Of a DNA stretch of 64,000 bases, positions 44,946 to 54,171 are shown piece by piece; position 1 is the stretch's first letter, and each line of letters starts with the position of its first letter. The translations under genes were made by a program, and so were the position numbers. Below the pieces are notes generated by a model. It ran no database searches. It was not told the DNA's origin and saw nothing but the letters and a program-made list of their open reading frames with translations. This stretch comes from Rubripirellula sp. (GTDB lineage: Bacteria; Planctomycetota; Planctomycetia; Pirellulales; Pirellulaceae): contig JAAXJB010000048.1 of assembly GCA_012270065.1 (NCBI GenBank), forward strand, positions 23,112 through 87,111, in the 5' to 3' direction.

Positions 44946-45278
44946 CAGCGAGGACGCGTTTTTCACAAGAAGTGTCGTTGCGTCGCATTTCACGAGTTTG
45001 GTGCGCATCTTTGTGGATGCTTTCGATGTTGGTGAGCGTCGCACCAAAAAATCGTGGATCAATTCCCGTCGATTTCGATGGGAATTTGTGGTTCCAGCCA
45101 TCTACGCGTTCTTTGAACCGAAGATGTCTGGTCTGCATCAACCCCGTCGGCAGGGCTGCCAATCGGAACAGCGACTGCCACGTTGATCGTGACAGTCGCC
45201 ACTTGAAGATGTCAGCCTCGGATCAGGATGGATCGCTCGAGTCTCTGCATGCAGGTGGGCTCCGCATGCGGAGAAACC

Positions 45279-45338
45279 CCGCATGCTGAAACTCCGCATG
45301 CTGAAACTCCGCATGCTGAAACTCCGCATGCTGGGTAA
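45279..45338. repeat. Four copies of a 15-bp tandem repeat
   Basis: Units begin at 45279, 45294, 45309 and 45324 (CCGCATGCTGAAACT type). The last copy diverges in its final bases. Each contains the palindrome GCATGC. A related CCGCATGCGGAGAAACC lies just before, at 45262. Confidence 0.92.
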
Positions 45339-45353
45339 AACCTGCGTTACATG

Positions 45354-46889
45354 CTATGCCAGCATGTAGCCCTCTTCACCATGGGCGGTGATGTCCAGAC
45401 CTCGCTGTTCGTCTTCGGCGGGGACACGCAAACCAAAGCTAAGGTCGATCAGCTTCAGGAGCACCAGGCTTCCGATTCCCGCAAACACGATCGTGATCAC
45501 AACGGCAGCGATTTGGCCAATCAGAAGATCTGGGTTACCTCCTGATTCGATCAGGCCAATTGGTACACCCGCGCTTACATCCCAGCAGACCCGACTGGCA
45601 AAGACACCTGTCAGAACGGCACCGAGGCCACCACCGATTCCATGGACGCCAAACGCATCGAGAGCATCGTCGTAACCTAGTCGGTGCTTCAACCAGGAGC
45701 AGGCAAAGTAGCATACCAGACCAGCGGAGGCACCCATGACCAGAGCTGGCATCAAGTTGACAAAACCTGCTGCTGGTGTGATGCAGACCAGGCCGGCGAC
45801 GGCCCCACTGCTGGCACCCAGCACTGTTGGTTTACCCAGAGACACCCATTCAGCCAAAGCCCAGGCCACAGCACCAGCTGCAGCGGCAAAGTGAGTTGTG
45901 GCGAAAGCACTGCTTGTCAAACCGTCAGACAACAACTCGCTCCCTGCATTGAAACCAAACCATCCAACCCAAAGCATTGCAGCACCGAGGGCTGTGTAGG
46001 TCAGGTTGTGTGGCTGGATCGGTTCTTTCAGGTAGCCCATTCTTGGACCAATCAGAATCGCGGCCACCAACGCCGAAATCCCGCTGCTGATGTGAACTAC
46101 CGTTCCACCGGCAAAGTCCAGAGCGCCACCGAGAATGGAACTGTCGTTGTACGAGAGTGGGCCACCGTCCCACACCCAATGACACAACGGGCAATAGATC
46201 AAGGTGCCCCACGCGATTGAAAAGATCACCATCGACAGAAACTTCATGCGTTCCGCAAACGCACCACAGATCAGTGCCGGAGTGATGATGAAAAACATGC
46301 CCTGAAACAGCATGTGCGTCATTCGCGTCATGTCGCCTTCCATTGGTGTGACAGGTTCCTCAAGTGTTGGGCTCCATTCACGTTGAACACCGTTCATGAA
46401 TAAGTAGTCTCCATTTCCTACCCATCCGCCATCACCACCAAATGCGAGAGAATAACCATAGGTGGCCCAGATGACGGTCATCAGGCCCATCAGGAAAATG
46501 CACTGCATCATCACGCTGAGTACATTTTTGCGACGCACAAGACCACCATAAAACAGTGCCAATCCGGGTGCCGTCATGAAAAGGACCAAAGCACAGCAGA
46601 CCAGCATCCACGCGTTGTGTGCAGCGTAGGGGCTATTGGCGATTTCACTATCAGTAAGGCTGCCTTCTGTCAGCTCATCTTTTTTCACTGCAGCTTCAGT
46701 CTTGGAAAGTTCCTCCTTCATCTCCTCGGTGAGGTTGCTGCTGGAGGAAACGGTACCACCGACGCTGTTGATGATGGCGTCAGACTGTGAACCACCGGTA
46801 TCCTGGGCCGAGATTGGTGTGCCTGAGAGACAAAGCACGATCAGGGCGCAAGACCCCATAGAAAACCATAGACGTTTCAAGCCACACAC
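45354..46889 (-). CDS. amt: Ammonium transporter Amt (second of three)
   Basis: A 511-residue Amt with a signal peptide and a long extracytoplasmic N-terminal segment (about 70 residues, Ser/Glu-rich) not present in the first copy. Pore histidines occur in D-F-A-G-G-T-V-V-H-I and G-V-H-G-I-G-G. The C-terminus is D-E-Q-R-G-L-D-I-T-A-H-G-E-E-G. I chose GTG at 46889 because AAAAGGTGG is well spaced from it. The GTG nine bases upstream overlaps that site. It is transcribed leftwards after amt3 (opposite to the first copy). Confidence 0.93.
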   Translation of the reverse strand: MCGLKRLWFSMGSCALIVLCLSGTPISAQDTGGSQSDAIINSVGGTVSSSSNLTEEMKEELSKTEAAVKKDELTEGSLTDSEIANSPYAAHNAWMLVCCALVLFMTAPGLALFYGGLVRRKNVLSVMMQCIFLMGLMTVIWATYGYSLAFGGDGGWVGNGDYLFMNGVQREWSPTLEEPVTPMEGDMTRMTHMLFQGMFFIITPALICGAFAERMKFLSMVIFSIAWGTLIYCPLCHWVWDGGPLSYNDSSILGGALDFAGGTVVHISSGISALVAAILIGPRMGYLKEPIQPHNLTYTALGAAMLWVGWFGFNAGSELLSDGLTSSAFATTHFAAAAGAVAWALAEWVSLGKPTVLGASSGAVAGLVCITPAAGFVNLMPALVMGASAGLVCYFACSWLKHRLGYDDALDAFGVHGIGGGLGAVLTGVFASRVCWDVSAGVPIGLIESGGNPDLLIGQIAAVVITIVFAGIGSLVLLKLIDLSFGLRVPAEDEQRGLDITAHGEEGYMLA

Positions 46890-47334
46890 AATTACCACCT
46901 TTTCTTGTTGAAGCGCGCAAAAACATCCCCGCTTCCTCGCACTGAGTGCTTCCTACTGATTGCCGCCGCCTATGGTTCCTTGCCTGTAAATTTGGAACAC
47001 AGCAATCGTGATCTGGAGCGGGTGGAATAAACCTGTTCGGTTGCAGCTGTTTCCAGCCCGCAACAGGATAAGCGTCCCGGGCCTTGCTTCCAAGGTGCCT
47101 CCGTGCTGTCTCTGTGGCCCCGATGTACGAGCAGAAGGCACGAAATAGCCATGGAAGCTTGGTATTTGCGGGTTTCAAGGCAAATCACAGGGACGGCAGC
47201 ATCCGACCGCTTTCGCAAACGAAAAACGTCCGCGATCCTTCCGGACCGCGGACGCTGGTTGATACGACTGCTCAAAGAGCAGTTTGCCTGACTTCTGAGA
47301 TACCCATCAGGGCATACTCAGTATTCGGGGAAGC
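46890..47334. other. Intergenic gap between second and third amt genes
   Basis: Contains the terminator of amt3 (47222-47254) and the leader of amt2 with AAAAGGTGG. No gene or repeat is seen. Confidence 0.4.
47222..47254 (-). terminator. Intrinsic terminator of the third amt gene
   Basis: On the minus strand an almost perfect 12-bp stem (CGTCCGCG arm with one mismatch further in) and a 4-nt loop are followed by five T residues. It lies 80 nt past the stop codon of amt3. Confidence 0.75.
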
Positions 47335-48789
47335 TCAGTCCATCTTGTAGGCGTGGGCTCCGTGCTCCGAAAGGTCCAGACCCTGCTCTTCTTCCTCAGG
47401 ACTTACCCGGATGCCCATCGTCACTTTCAGGATCAGAAAGACTACGAAGGAGAAGACGAAGGCAAACGCGCCAATTGACAGAGTCCCGATAGCCTGTACG
47501 ACGACCGAATGACCGGGATCGAACGAGAAGATGCCTACGGCAATCGTTCCCCAGATACCACAAATTCCGTGCACAGAAATCGCTCCAACGGGATCATCCA
47601 TCCGAATCTTGTCGAAGGCAAGGATCGAAACCACAACGATCAAACCAGCAATGCCACCAATGATGATTGAGCTGAACTCGGACACGGTGTCTGCACCCGC
47701 GGTGATGCCAACCAAGCCAGCCAGAATGCCGTTGAGTGCCATCGAAACATCAGGCTTTTTCAGCAGAAGCCAGGATGCAACGATCGAAGTGACCGCTCCG
47801 GCACAAGCCGCCAAACTTGTCGTCACAAATACGAATGAAACGGCCTTGGGATCGGCAGCCAGTGCCGAACCACCGTTGAATCCGAACCAGCCCAGCCACA
47901 GCAGGAACACACCGATTGCGGCCAAAGGCATGCTGTGTCCGACAATCGGCTTGATACCATCCGGTGTGTACTTGCCCAAACGAGGCCCCAATAGCATCAC
48001 ACATGCCAATGCTGCAAATCCACCGAATGCATGGACAACACTGGAACCCGCGAAGTCGTAGAAGCCCATCTGGTCCAGCCATCCTCCGCCCCATTTCCAA
48101 CTGCCGGTGACGGGGTAAGCGAAACCTACCAGAAGCGTCGCGAAGAGCATGAAAGTTGGGAGTTTCACTCGCTCAGCCACGGCACCCGATACGATCGTCG
48201 CACCCGTTGCGGCGAACATTGCCTGGAAGATGAAATCACCCCACCATGTGTAACCAGCATTGTATTCTGCTGTGGTCATTGAAGGATCGTTCAGGGATTG
48301 GCCAAACCAGCTTCCCATCGCGAAGTAACCGTTGAACTCGCCAGGGTACATTGCATTGAATCCCCAGATGGCATACAGCAGCACTCCGGTACAAACAATC
48401 CAGACGTTTTTGAAAATGATGTTCACCGCATTCTTTTTCTGCGTCAATCCGCTCTCCAGGGTCGTGAAACCCAGGTGCATGATGAAGACAAGAGCAGCGG
48501 AGATGCAGATCCAGAGGTTGTTGACGGTGAATGTCGCATATCCGTCCGAGGCGATGTATTCTTCGGATGAGTAAGCACTGGGCGTTTCAGCCTCGGCTTC
48601 TGCTGCGGGTTCCTCCTCTGTTTCCGCTTCCGCGGCGGCGGGGGGGTCTGCGGGGGCTTCCGATGTTGCAGCAGGTGCATCTGCTGCCGGTGGGTCGGAA
48701 GACGTGTCCTGTGCCTGAACGGCAAAGGTCAGGGCAAGCAAAAAGCATGCTGCTGCCCCAAAAGATATTAGGCGATTAAAACGAGTCAC
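47335..48789 (-). CDS. amt: Ammonium transporter Amt (third of three)
   Basis: A 484-residue Amt family protein, the most divergent of the three. A signal peptide ends near V-Q-A. A roughly 60-residue Ala/Pro/Glu-rich extracytoplasmic segment follows before the membrane domain, which begins N-N-L-W-I-C-I-S-A-A-L-V-F. Pore histidines are in D-F-A-G-S-S-V-V-H-A and S-V-H-G-I-C-G. The C-terminal tail is S-P-E-E-E-E-Q-G-L-D-L-S-E-H-G. The start is GTG at 48789, preceded by AGGAGAG five bases upstream. An open extension to 48909 is unsupported. It is not an obvious pair with amt2 because a terminator lies between. Confidence 0.92.
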   Translation of the reverse strand: MTRFNRLISFGAAACFLLALTFAVQAQDTSSDPPAADAPAATSEAPADPPAAAEAETEEEPAAEAEAETPSAYSSEEYIASDGYATFTVNNLWICISAALVFIMHLGFTTLESGLTQKKNAVNIIFKNVWIVCTGVLLYAIWGFNAMYPGEFNGYFAMGSWFGQSLNDPSMTTAEYNAGYTWWGDFIFQAMFAATGATIVSGAVAERVKLPTFMLFATLLVGFAYPVTGSWKWGGGWLDQMGFYDFAGSSVVHAFGGFAALACVMLLGPRLGKYTPDGIKPIVGHSMPLAAIGVFLLWLGWFGFNGGSALAADPKAVSFVFVTTSLAACAGAVTSIVASWLLLKKPDVSMALNGILAGLVGITAGADTVSEFSSIIIGGIAGLIVVVSILAFDKIRMDDPVGAISVHGICGIWGTIAVGIFSFDPGHSVVVQAIGTLSIGAFAFVFSFVVFLILKVTMGIRVSPEEEEQGLDLSEHGAHAYKMD

Positions 48790-49360
48790 AACTCTCTCCT
48801 GATGGGAAGTAATGCTTATCGCTACCCGCCAATGGAGAACGACACCCGCGCTATGAGGGTGGTCTCGCGTCTTGCTTGGCCGCCTTGCCCACACGGAGGT
48901 GGACACCAATCAATGACACATCAGCGAGCAGGAAAATAATTAACTCGCAGCACGGCGCTGCCTGGGTCAGCGACACCATAGATAGCTTCATAAATCATTG
49001 CTAGCTTCTTCATCAGACGCTTTTGCTGTTGCTCACCAAATGCGCTCAAGTGACTGACAAGGGAGCTGAAATGACCCTTGGCTGCAAAAAAAAAACAAAT
49101 GGGGTGATGGATCTTTCGCCACCAGCCGCCGCAGCGAGGCAGCGTTTGACCAGAAGAACGCTAAGGGTGGTTCAAAGGCATGCAGGATGGCTTGCCGGGG
49201 CTTGTGGCGCAAGCCCCGGGTTCCTCAGTCAGAAGCCCGCTTTATTGGTCAAAACGCAGAGTTTTGCGGTCAGAGACGCTGCTTTTTCAGCTGAATCGCC
49301 TCTTCCAAGGCAGGCAGGATTGAGCGGAAAGGCGGTATTTACCCCACTCGTCAAGGTTAA
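48790..49360. other. Intergenic gap between amt3 and lepA, with a GC-rich hairpin
   Basis: Lies between the leftward lepA (3' end at 49361) and the start of amt3. It holds a ten-base A tract at about 49086-49095 and a perfect 10-bp hairpin (49195-49219, CCGGGGCTTG arm, 5-nt loop). No T-run borders that hairpin, so I do not call a terminator. No gene is recognised. Confidence 0.35.
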
Positions 49361-51160
49361 TCAGCCCTGCTCATTGTCACTCAGCACTGCCATGAAGGCT
49401 TTCTGGCTGATTTCGACATTGCCAATCGCCTTCATGCGTTTCTTACCTTCTTTCTGCTTTTGCAGCAGCTTGCGTTTTCGCGTGATATCACCACCGTAAC
49501 ATTTGGCAGTGACGTTTTTTCGCATCGCGGGAACCGTTTCACGGGCAATCACGCGACTGCCGATGGCGGCTTGGACGGCGACCTCGAACATATGTCGCTC
49601 GATTTCGGTTTTCAGTTTTTTCGCAACGGCCCGTCCGCGTCGGTCGGCATCGGCCCGATTGCAAACCACGCTCAAGGCATCGACACGTTTGCCGTTGACG
49701 ATGATATCAAGCCGGCAAAGATCGGCAGATTCGTAGCCAACCATTTCATAGTCAAGGGTTCCGTAGCCACGCGTGCAGCTCTTGATCTTGTCATGCAAGT
49801 CGTAAACGACTTCTGCCAGCGGAATGTCATACGTGAGCATCGCTCGCTGGGCACCGAGGTATTCCTGTGATTTTTGTATGCCACGGCGTTCCTGACACAA
49901 TTTCATCACTGGACCGATGTAGTCGGTGGGAACAATCACGCTGCAGCGCACGATCGGTTGGCGGAATTCTTCTACGTCCCCGGGGTCGGGCACATCCTGA
50001 GGCTTGTGAATGCTCTTGGTCTCTCCCCGTTTGTTGACAATTTCGTAGGTCACATTGGGAGCAGTTTGCACCAGGTCGATATCGGCTTCATTTTCAAGAC
50101 GCTGCTGTATGATCTCCATGTGCAGCAGACCGAGGAACCCGCAGCGGAAACCGAAGCCAAGGGCGTCGCTGGTTTCTGGTTCAAATTCGAAGCTGGGGTC
50201 ATTGACTGCAAGGCGTTCCAGGGCATCGCGAAGTTCACTGAAGTCCTGTCCGTCGCTGGGGAACAGGCCACAGTAAACCATCCGTTTTGGACGTGCATAG
50301 CCGGGCAATGGGTCTGCGGGGTCTTTGCCTGCGATGCTGACTGTATCGCCAATGTGGACATCTCCCAGGCTCTTGATGTTGCAGATCAGGTATCCGACCT
50401 GCCCTGCTGTCAGTGATTCACATGCTTCTCGGTGCGGCACAAAACGGCCGAGTTCGACAACTTCGTGCTGTGTTCCGGCACGTAAAAATCTGATCTTCTG
50501 GCCTTTGCTGACCGTGCCCTGCATGATTCGTACATAGGTGATCGCTCCACGATAATCATCGTAGTTGGAGTCGAAGACCATGGCTTGCAGGACTGCTTCG
50601 GAATCACCGGTTGGTGGAGGAATGTGTTCGATGATGGCATCGACCAGTGAATCGACTCCTGCCCCCGTTTTGGCACTGACGCGAACACACTCGTCAGGGT
50701 CCGTGCCGAGCGAATTCATCATCTCCTCTGCAACTTCATCCGGCCGGGCATGGGTCAGGTCGATCTTGTTGATCACTGGAATGATCTGCAGGTCGTGGTC
50801 CATCGCGGCATAAGCGTTGGCAACTGTTTGTGCTTCTACTCCCTGAAACGCATCCACCAGCAACAGAGCACCTTCGCAACATGCGAGTGAACGCGATACT
50901 TCGTATTGGAAGTCCACATGCCCGGGCGTATCAATCAGGTTGAGCTCATAGGTCTGCCCGCCACGTGTGAATGTCATGGCGACAGCACGTGCCTTGATGG
51001 TGATTCCTCGCTGCCGTTCGAGTTCCAGATCATCCAGCAGTTGCTCTTTCATTTCACGCCGAGTGACGGTTCCCGTGTGTTCCAGAAGCCGGTCAGCAAG
51101 CGTGCTTTTGCCGTGATCGATGTGTGCAATGATACAGAAGTTGCGAATGTTGTCTGACAT
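49361..51160 (-). CDS. lepA: Elongation factor 4 (LepA)
   Basis: Conserved translational GTPase of 599 residues, normal for the family. Motifs: A-H-I-D-H-G-K-S-T (G1), R-G-I-T-I-K-A (G2), D-T-P-G-H (G3), N-K-I-D (G4). The C-terminal domain with K-C-Y-G-G-D-I-T-R-K-R-K-L-L-Q-K-Q-K-E-G-K-K-R-M is diagnostic of LepA. The ATG at 51160 begins at the usual N-terminus. It is 73 nt downstream of the ROK kinase gene on the same strand, so a shared transcript is possible. Confidence 0.97.
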   Translation of the reverse strand: MSDNIRNFCIIAHIDHGKSTLADRLLEHTGTVTRREMKEQLLDDLELERQRGITIKARAVAMTFTRGGQTYELNLIDTPGHVDFQYEVSRSLACCEGALLLVDAFQGVEAQTVANAYAAMDHDLQIIPVINKIDLTHARPDEVAEEMMNSLGTDPDECVRVSAKTGAGVDSLVDAIIEHIPPPTGDSEAVLQAMVFDSNYDDYRGAITYVRIMQGTVSKGQKIRFLRAGTQHEVVELGRFVPHREACESLTAGQVGYLICNIKSLGDVHIGDTVSIAGKDPADPLPGYARPKRMVYCGLFPSDGQDFSELRDALERLAVNDPSFEFEPETSDALGFGFRCGFLGLLHMEIIQQRLENEADIDLVQTAPNVTYEIVNKRGETKSIHKPQDVPDPGDVEEFRQPIVRCSVIVPTDYIGPVMKLCQERRGIQKSQEYLGAQRAMLTYDIPLAEVVYDLHDKIKSCTRGYGTLDYEMVGYESADLCRLDIIVNGKRVDALSVVCNRADADRRGRAVAKKLKTEIERHMFEVAVQAAIGSRVIARETVPAMRKNVTAKCYGGDITRKRKLLQKQKEGKKRMKAIGNVEISQKAFMAVLSDNEQG

Positions 51161-51233
51161 GTTTGCTTAATTGCTGCAGTTGATTTTTTGCAAGTGATCG
51201 TGCGGTTTGAGTGGCAACGTTTTTCTCTGTGGA

Positions 51234-52268
51234 TCAATCTGATTGATCTTCTTTCATGGCGTAACCGGCCAAGCCCAGATAGCCGGCATCAGCTCCGAGC
51301 GAGGCAAACTTGATGCTGGTTCCAGTGAAGACATTCTCGAAAGTCCGTGTTCGAAACTCTTCAACGATTCCTTCAAGAAAACGCTTGCCGACAGGGCATG
51401 AACTTCCACCAAAATTCATGGCGCCACCGAGGACGACTGAACCCGGGTCCAGTGTATGAATCAGGGTCGTTATTCCGATCCCGAGCCATCGGGCAGTCTC
51501 ATCAACGATTTCCAAAGCAAGTGTGTCTCCTTCAACCGCAGCCAGATACACCTTCTTGGCGGTCAAATCGGTTTCCTCGCCACCAGAATGTTCACTCAGA
51601 CTGCTTGCCTGCCCTTCGGACAGTCGTTGCAGGGTCCGTTGCACTACACCACTGGCCGATGCGTAAGCTTCCAGTTGTCCGCGGCCTCCTCCCCACGCAC
51701 ACAGTTGAGCCTGAGGAGATGAATCAACCACGATGTGCCCGCATTCGCTGCCAAAACTGTTGACCCCGTTGACCAGTTCACCATCGACAATGATGCCCCC
51801 GCCGACACCAGTGCCGAGCGTCAGCAGGACCATGGAACCATCATCACGTCCACTACCCAGCCAGAATTCGCCGTATGCCGCTGCATTGGCATCATTCAGA
51901 AATGAAACGGGGCGTTCCAGCAGATGGGAAATGACATCACGAATCGGAAAATTCCACCAGCTCGGCAATTGGGGTGGTTCGACCAGGAGTCCTCCGGGCA
52001 GGTCCATCGGTCCGGGAGCGCCCAGCCCGATACGGGCAACCTGGTTGGAGAGCCCCAGCTGGTTTTCACTTTGCCGGATCACTTCTATGACTCTCTGGAT
52101 GGCGGCATCAGGGCCTTCACTTTCGCGAGTATCAATCCGCTCGAAGGCGACGGTTGTGCCCACCGAGTCAACCAGCCCAATCTTGATGCCGGTGCCGCCG
52201 ACATCGATGCCCCAATAGAATGGGCCATGACTGAGGTTCGCTGCGGAAGTGACAGGAGTAGAGGCCAT
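51234..52268 (-). CDS. ROK-family sugar kinase, glucokinase-like
   Basis: Predicted ATP-dependent glucokinase or other hexose kinase. The phosphate-1 motif I-D-V-G-G-T-G-I-K (residues 21-29) and G-T-G-V-G-G-G-I-I-V-D-G fit. The catalytic Asp lies in F-L-N-D-A-N-A-A-A-Y-G-E. The zinc-binding signature is atypical: the usual C-x-C-G-x-x-G-C is replaced by C-A-W-G-G-G-R-G-Q, so two of three cysteines are absent. ATG at 52268 is chosen as the family start, leaving 344 residues; the open extension to 52364 is not supported. It could be a kinase without bound zinc, or one acting on another sugar. Confidence 0.88.
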   Translation of the reverse strand: MASTPVTSAANLSHGPFYWGIDVGGTGIKIGLVDSVGTTVAFERIDTRESEGPDAAIQRVIEVIRQSENQLGLSNQVARIGLGAPGPMDLPGGLLVEPPQLPSWWNFPIRDVISHLLERPVSFLNDANAAAYGEFWLGSGRDDGSMVLLTLGTGVGGGIIVDGELVNGVNSFGSECGHIVVDSSPQAQLCAWGGGRGQLEAYASASGVVQRTLQRLSEGQASSLSEHSGGEETDLTAKKVYLAAVEGDTLALEIVDETARWLGIGITTLIHTLDPGSVVLGGAMNFGGSSCPVGKRFLEGIVEEFRTRTFENVFTGTSIKFASLGADAGYLGLAGYAMKEDQSD

Positions 52269-52623
52269 GGGTTGGCTTGGTATGAGTGTCGTGGATGGTG
52301 GAGAAAGTGGATCTTGGGGGCAGTGGATCTTCAGGGAATCCCAACCGGCAGGAAAACCCAGCATGTCAGGAGAAACCCAGCATGTCAGGAGAAACCCGGT
52401 ACGGTTAAGTATCCATGACCTGCGTCGACGAAAATGGACGGGTTCGCGATAGCAGAACGAAAATGTGAATTGTGACGGTTGGTGGCTCCGGATTCCAAGG
52501 CCGATCAGTTAAACTGGAATCAACTGAGATCGAGTTTGGAGTAGAAGTCCCAGTTTCCACAGTTGCCTTCGGCAGTATCGCAGCGCAGTCGTCCTGGTAA
52601 ATCGTAGGTGGTAAATCTCCCCG
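52269..52623. other. Divergent intergenic gap between ROK and glycosyltransferase genes
   Basis: Contains a two-copy 19-bp repeat (52355-52392). Promoters for both genes must lie here but are not recognisable. No gene. Confidence 0.35.
52355..52392. repeat. Two copies of a 19-bp tandem repeat
   Basis: Identical units AACCCAGCATGTCAGGAGA start at 52355 and 52374, followed by a partial AACCC. Confidence 0.9.
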
Positions 52624-54171
52624 TTGGAATCTCTCTTTTTTGACTGTGGTGAGCAGCCAGAGGAGCCCCGCCGGAAACTTGATGCATCGGAGTATAGGAG
52701 CGGGCAGGAATTGTCACAACGAGCATTTTCCAAGAGCCAAGCAGCCTCATCGCCGGCAGCGACGGATCATCCTGATCAGACTGCTGTCATTCCAGACGAT
52801 GGCTCGGATAACGGTAGCCCCAAACGGGTTGTTTTTCTTACGGCTGGGGCAGCAGGGATGTACTGCGGCAGTTGCATGCATGACAACGCCGTTGCCCGCG
52901 AATTGAGGAATCAGGGAGTCGATTGCCTGCTGCAACCTGTTTACACACCGATCAGGACGGATTCGCGTAGTGTCGCTGACACGCAGGTCTTTTTTGGTGG
53001 GATCCACATTTACCTGCTGCAGCGTCTGCCATGGCTCAAATATGTCCCGGCGTCAATTCGTCGCACGTTGGACTGGTCGCCGCTATTGAGGTTGGCCACC
53101 CGGCGTTCCCATGCAACGGATGCGAATCAATTGGGACAATTGGCAGTCTCCATGTTGCGTGGTGCGGAAGGTCGGCAAGCTCAGGAGGTTGCCAGACTGA
53201 CTGATTGGCTGGCAGATGACATCAAGCCGGACGCCCTCGTTCTGAGCAATCTCCTGATCGGTGGAGCTTTGCCGGACATACGCCACCGTCTTCCTGAAAC
53301 ACGTCTGGTGGTTGTTTTGCAGGGAGATGACATTTTCCTCGACCATCTTCCTGAAGACATGCGTTTGGAAGCCATTGAGCTGTGCCGAAACCTTGTTCCT
53401 GTCGTGGACAGTTTTGTAGTCAACAGCCGGTTTTACGCAGACAAGATGGGGGAAATGCTGGGAATCCCCGCAGAACGTTTCGAGATCACGCCCCTGTCAA
53501 TTGATGTCCAGCCGTTTACTTCGTTCACGGAACCCATCGTTGCGCGTGGCAGGGAAGAAGACGTGGGTTCAACTGCAACTTCAGAAGTTGACCGGCCGGT
53601 CAAACAAGACACTTTCCGGTTGGGATACATGGCACGGATCGCACCAGAGAAAGGGCTGCACCACCTCGTGGATTCTTTTGTCAGGCTCGCATCGCAAGCC
53701 GAGCATGCCGACTTGACCTTGCACGTTGCCGGTTGGCTGGGGGAATCGAATCAGGATTACTTTCAGGCCCAGTTGAAGAAACTGGAAGCTGCGGGACTTG
53801 AGGATCGATTTACCTACCACGGCAGCCCGGATCTGGAACAGAAAGTTCAATTCCTCAGGTCATTGGATCTGTTTTCTGTTCCGACAGACTACCACGAACC
53901 CAAAGGGCTATTTGTGCTGGAGGCCCTGGCTGCTGGGATTCCCGTGATCCAGCCCGACCACGGCGCATTCGGTGAATTGCTTCAATCGACCGCGGGTGGC
54001 TTGCTCACGAAACCCGGTTGTCTGGACGGCCTTTGTGCATCGATTGAAACATTGAAAAATGACGATCAGACGCGATTGGATCTTGCAGACACGGGACAGA
54101 AACAGGTGATGGCCAAGCACACCATCGAAAAAGCGGCTGAGCAGCTCAAGGCCATTCTGTTTACCCGATGA
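52624..54171 (+). CDS. Family-4-like glycosyltransferase
   Basis: Predicted GT-B retaining transferase that acts on a lipid- or glycan-linked acceptor in cell-surface polysaccharide synthesis. The N-terminal domain has T-A-G-A-A-G-M-Y-C-G-S-C-M-H-D-N; the donor-binding half has M-A-R-I-A-P-E-K-G-L, then E-P-K-G-L-F-V-L-E-A-L-A-A-G-I-P-V-I. The open frame starts at a TTG and spans 515 residues. The first 60 or so residues are polar and lack homology, so the real start may be further in. A later TTG near 52712 is one possibility. It is convergent with the TadE gene. Confidence 0.85.
   Translation: MESLFFDCGEQPEEPRRKLDASEYRSGQELSQRAFSKSQAASSPAATDHPDQTAVIPDDGSDNGSPKRVVFLTAGAAGMYCGSCMHDNAVARELRNQGVDCLLQPVYTPIRTDSRSVADTQVFFGGIHIYLLQRLPWLKYVPASIRRTLDWSPLLRLATRRSHATDANQLGQLAVSMLRGAEGRQAQEVARLTDWLADDIKPDALVLSNLLIGGALPDIRHRLPETRLVVVLQGDDIFLDHLPEDMRLEAIELCRNLVPVVDSFVVNSRFYADKMGEMLGIPAERFEITPLSIDVQPFTSFTEPIVARGREEDVGSTATSEVDRPVKQDTFRLGYMARIAPEKGLHHLVDSFVRLASQAEHADLTLHVAGWLGESNQDYFQAQLKKLEAAGLEDRFTYHGSPDLEQKVQFLRSLDLFSVPTDYHEPKGLFVLEALAAGIPVIQPDHGAFGELLQSTAGGLLTKPGCLDGLCASIETLKNDDQTRLDLADTGQKQVMAKHTIEKAAEQLKAILFTR

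Larger units (their letters stand above)
44859..45353. other. Convergent intergenic gap between amt genes
   Basis: Holds the candidate terminator of the first amt gene (44902-44945) and a four-copy 15-bp repeat (45279-45338). No gene is recognised. Open frames overlapping the repeat are shadows. Confidence 0.4.

Noticed and set aside
20745..52392. Tandem repeats considered as CRISPR arrays
   Set aside because: Units are contiguous without spacers, are 15-24 bp, and no cas gene is present.
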